DNA of 5,567 nucleotides, taken from DATAAZ01 sp036259875. GTDB taxonomy: Bacteria > Actinomycetota > Thermoleophilia > Gaiellales > Gaiellaceae. The notes under the pieces were generated by a model. It made no database searches, was not told where the DNA came from, and saw nothing but the letters and a program-made list of their open reading frames with translations. Numbering within the stretch: the first letter of the stretch is position 1; the number at the start of each line of letters is the position of its first letter. Shown piece after piece: positions 3,913 through 5,567 of the stretch. The stretch is from NCBI GenBank assembly GCA_036259875.1, contig DATAAZ010000035.1, positions 1-5,567 on the forward strand. The letters run 5' to 3'. A program made the position numbers and the translations under genes.

Positions 3913-4956
3913 ATGGCGGTTGCGCGCGAGGCTGAGCCGGTCGGCTCGCTCAAGGAGGTCAGGGAAGCGGGACTCGACCGCGAGGACCTCCTGGGCGTCT
4001 ACCGGAACATGCTCGTGACGCGCGGAGTCGAGGAGCGCGGCCACATCCTCTACAAGCAAGGGAAGGTCCCCGGAAGCTTCTACACCGGGCGCGGCAACGA
4101 GGCCGCCTCCGTCGGCGTCGCGACGGCGATGGGGCCGAACGACGTCGGCACTCCGCTCCACCGTGACATGGGGGTTCACGTCGTCCGCGGCGTCGAGCCG
4201 TGGCGTATCTTCGCGCAGTACATGGGCCGCTCCGACGGGCCGACGCGGGGACGCGACGGCAACGTCCACATGGCGGACAACCGGCTCGGGCTGATCGCGA
4301 TGGTGAGCCACCTTCCGGCGATGCTGCCGGTCGCGGTCGGATGCGCGCTCGCGTTCCGGATTCGGGACGAGCGGCGGGTCGCCGTCGGCTGGTTCGGCGA
4401 GGGCGCGTCGGCCCGCGGGGACTGTCACGAGGCGATGAACCTAGCCGGGACGCGAAGACTTCCCGTCGTCTTCATCTGCGACAACAACCAGTGGGCTTAT
4501 TCGACTCCGACTCACCTCGAGTACGCCTCCGCGAACGTCGCCGACCGCGCGCAGGCGTACGGCTTCGACGGCGTCGTCGTCGACGGCACCGACGTCCTCG
4601 CCGTCTATCGGGAAGCCAAGCGGGCGATCGAGAAGGCGCGCGAGGGCGGTGGCCCGACGCTCCTCGAGTGCCTGACCCTCCGCATGGAGGGCCACGCGGT
4701 TCACGACGACGCCTTCTACGTCCCGAAGGACATGTTCGAGGAGTGGGCGAAGCGCGACCCGATCGAGCGCTTCCGCTCGTGGCTGCGGGAAAACGCCGAC
4801 GTCACCGACGACGAGGAGGATGAGATCGGCCTCGAGATCAAGAAGCTCCTGAACGACGCGATCAAGCGCGCCGAGGAGAGCCCGCTTCCGGACGGCGCGA
4901 CCGTGACCGAGGGCGTCTACGCCACGCCCGAGGAGCTCGACACCCCGCACCACTAG
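3913..4956 (+). CDS. 2-oxo-acid dehydrogenase E1 component, alpha subunit (pyruvate or branched-chain type)
   Basis: The 347-residue alpha subunit of the thiamine-diphosphate E1 enzyme, which decarboxylates a 2-oxo acid and passes the acyl group to lipoyl-E2 in a cytosolic complex. Seen in order: RNMLVTRGVEERG (31-43), FYTGRGNEAASVGVA (56-70), TPLHRDMGVHV (80-90), GRDGNVHMAD (113-122) and SHLPAMLPVAVGCALA (132-147). The ThDP/Mg2+ motif runs from Gly162 to Asn192 and ends DNNQWAYSTP (190-199); its usual GDG is GEG here (Glu163), with normal spacing to the Asn pair. The active-site loop region reads GHAVHDDAFYVP (260-271). The length fits the family. The C-terminal third is acidic and helical. 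The ATG at 3913 has a strong Shine-Dalgarno site. The stop codon overlaps the start of the beta-subunit gene by one base. Pyruvate, branched-chain or acetoin-type substrates cannot be told apart from this sequence alone. Confidence 0.92.
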   Translation: MAVAREAEPVGSLKEVREAGLDREDLLGVYRNMLVTRGVEERGHILYKQGKVPGSFYTGRGNEAASVGVATAMGPNDVGTPLHRDMGVHVVRGVEPWRIFAQYMGRSDGPTRGRDGNVHMADNRLGLIAMVSHLPAMLPVAVGCALAFRIRDERRVAVGWFGEGASARGDCHEAMNLAGTRRLPVVFICDNNQWAYSTPTHLEYASANVADRAQAYGFDGVVVDGTDVLAVYREAKRAIEKAREGGGPTLLECLTLRMEGHAVHDDAFYVPKDMFEEWAKRDPIERFRSWLRENADVTDDEEDEIGLEIKKLLNDAIKRAEESPLPDGATVTEGVYATPEELDTPHH

Positions 4957-5567
4957 TGGCCGTCAAGACGTACCTGCAGGCGATCTCGGACGGCCTCCGC
5001 CAGGAGATGCGCCGCGACAAGCGCGTCTACGTGATCGGCGAGGACATCGGCGTCTATGGCGGCGCGTTCAAGGTGACGCAGGGCTTCCAGGACGAGTTCG
5101 GCCCCTGGCGCGTGATCGACGCGCCGCTCTCGGAGACGGCGATCGTCGGGAGCTGCACGGGGGCGGCGATCATGGGCCTGCGCCCCGTCGCCGAGATGCA
5201 GTTCTCGGACTTCGTCTCGTGCGCATGGGACCAACTCGTGACCGTCGCGGCGAAGCAGCACTACCGGGCGAGGACGGCGGTTCCGATCGTCGTCCGCCTG
5301 CCGTCGGGGGGCGGGTTCTCGGGCGGGCCGTTTCACTCGCAGAATCCCGAGTCGAGCTTCGCCCACATCCCGGGCCTCAAGATCGTCTGCCCGGCGACCC
5401 CGGCCGACGCGAAAGGGCTCCTCGTGAGCTCGATCGAGGACCCGAACCCCGTCCTCTACTTCGAGCACAAACACCTCTACCGGCGGATCAAGGACGAGGT
5501 TCCGGACGAGCGCTACACCGTCCCGTTCGGAGAGGCGCGCATCCACCGCGACGGTGACGACATCACG
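4956..5567 (+). CDS. 2-oxo-acid dehydrogenase E1 component, beta subunit, cut by the right window edge
   Basis: The first 204 residues of the beta subunit of the same E1 enzyme (family length about 325), running off the right edge. The pyrimidine-binding domain of the transketolase fold is visible: TYLQAISDGLRQEM (5-18), VIGEDIGVYGGAFKVTQGF (26-44), and IDAPLSETAIVG (54-65). Glu60 in that last segment corresponds to the glutamate contacting the ThDP aminopyrimidine. MQFSDFV (81-87) and RLPSGGGFSGGPFHSQNPE (114-132), with the conserved His127, follow. VCPATPADAKGLL (144-156) and LYFEHKHLYR (167-176) are typical of the pyruvate/branched-chain E1 beta family. The GTG start at 4956 overlaps the alpha TAG stop by one base (TAGTG), with no separate strong ribosome site, so translation is probably coupled and gives equal amounts of both subunits. 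E2 and E3 genes may lie downstream, outside the window. Confidence 0.94.
   Translation, partial: MAVKTYLQAISDGLRQEMRRDKRVYVIGEDIGVYGGAFKVTQGFQDEFGPWRVIDAPLSETAIVGSCTGAAIMGLRPVAEMQFSDFVSCAWDQLVTVAAKQHYRARTAVPIVVRLPSGGGFSGGPFHSQNPESSFAHIPGLKIVCPATPADAKGLLVSSIEDPNPVLYFEHKHLYRRIKDEVPDERYTVPFGEARIHRDGDDIT

Noticed and set aside
3859..4428. Upstream extension of the zinc-ribbon frame to 288 residues
   Set aside because: The added part is antisense to the E1 alpha gene and low complexity. The eight-cysteine domain and the ATG at 3858 with its TAGCCT box mark the real gene.
4953..5546. A 197-codon minus-strand frame opposite the E1 beta gene
   Set aside because: The plus strand encodes an unmistakable E1 beta subunit here; the antisense frame is Arg/Asp/Val-rich with no recognisable motif.
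1..5567. Mobile element, CRISPR array, toxin-antitoxin or phage-defence system
   Set aside because: No repeat-spacer pattern, transposase, integrase, tRNA, terminal repeats or defence-family motifs were seen, and all large stretches are explained by housekeeping genes of similar composition.

Overview
The window is a high-GC bacterial segment (about two thirds G+C by eye) that looks chromosomal and mostly housekeeping. Several traits suggest a deep-branching actinobacterium, perhaps class Thermoleophilia or Rubrobacteria: GTG starts, TANNNT -10 boxes directly in front of genes without Shine-Dalgarno sites, CIRCE-controlled groESL, and an actinobacterial-type GroEL N-terminus. The taxonomy is an inference from style and remembered similarity. 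It was not tested.

Layout from left to right. Positions 1-926 (minus strand) hold the N-terminal 308 residues of GroEL, running off the left edge. Upstream of it, with a 23-nt gap, is groES (950-1288, minus). A groESL control region follows at 1319-1416: a sigma70-like promoter flanked by two CIRCE operators. The outer operator and the -35 box lie inside the 3' end of an MFS transporter gene (1379-2542, minus). A 137-bp divergent spacer separates the transporter from a Nudix hydrolase of the Ap4A-hydrolase type (2680-3117, plus). An ASCH/YqfB-like protein (3145-3522, plus) follows 27 nt later. A perfect 8-bp hairpin (3529-3547) sits between that gene and a convergent small protein with four CxxC motifs (3562-3858, minus). 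A 54-bp divergent spacer then leads to a two-gene unit for the alpha and beta E1 subunits of a thiamine-diphosphate 2-oxo-acid dehydrogenase complex (3913-4956 and 4956 to the right edge).

How the genes work together. GroES and GroEL form the chaperonin, probably repressed by HrcA through CIRCE. E1 alpha and beta form the heterotetrameric decarboxylase of a pyruvate or branched-chain 2-oxo-acid dehydrogenase complex; E2 and E3 genes may lie beyond the right edge. The Nudix and ASCH genes may form a small unit for clearing or reading modified nucleotides, but this rests only on adjacency.

I see no mobile element, CRISPR array, tRNA or rRNA, and no clear novel multi-gene system. The most interesting signals are regulatory: paired CIRCE sites with one embedded in a neighbouring gene, and three genes with a leaderless-type start. 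Some protein details also deserve a look: GEG in place of GDG in E1 alpha, an Asp where YqfB-type enzymes have a catalytic Glu, and a basic C-terminal tail on GroES.
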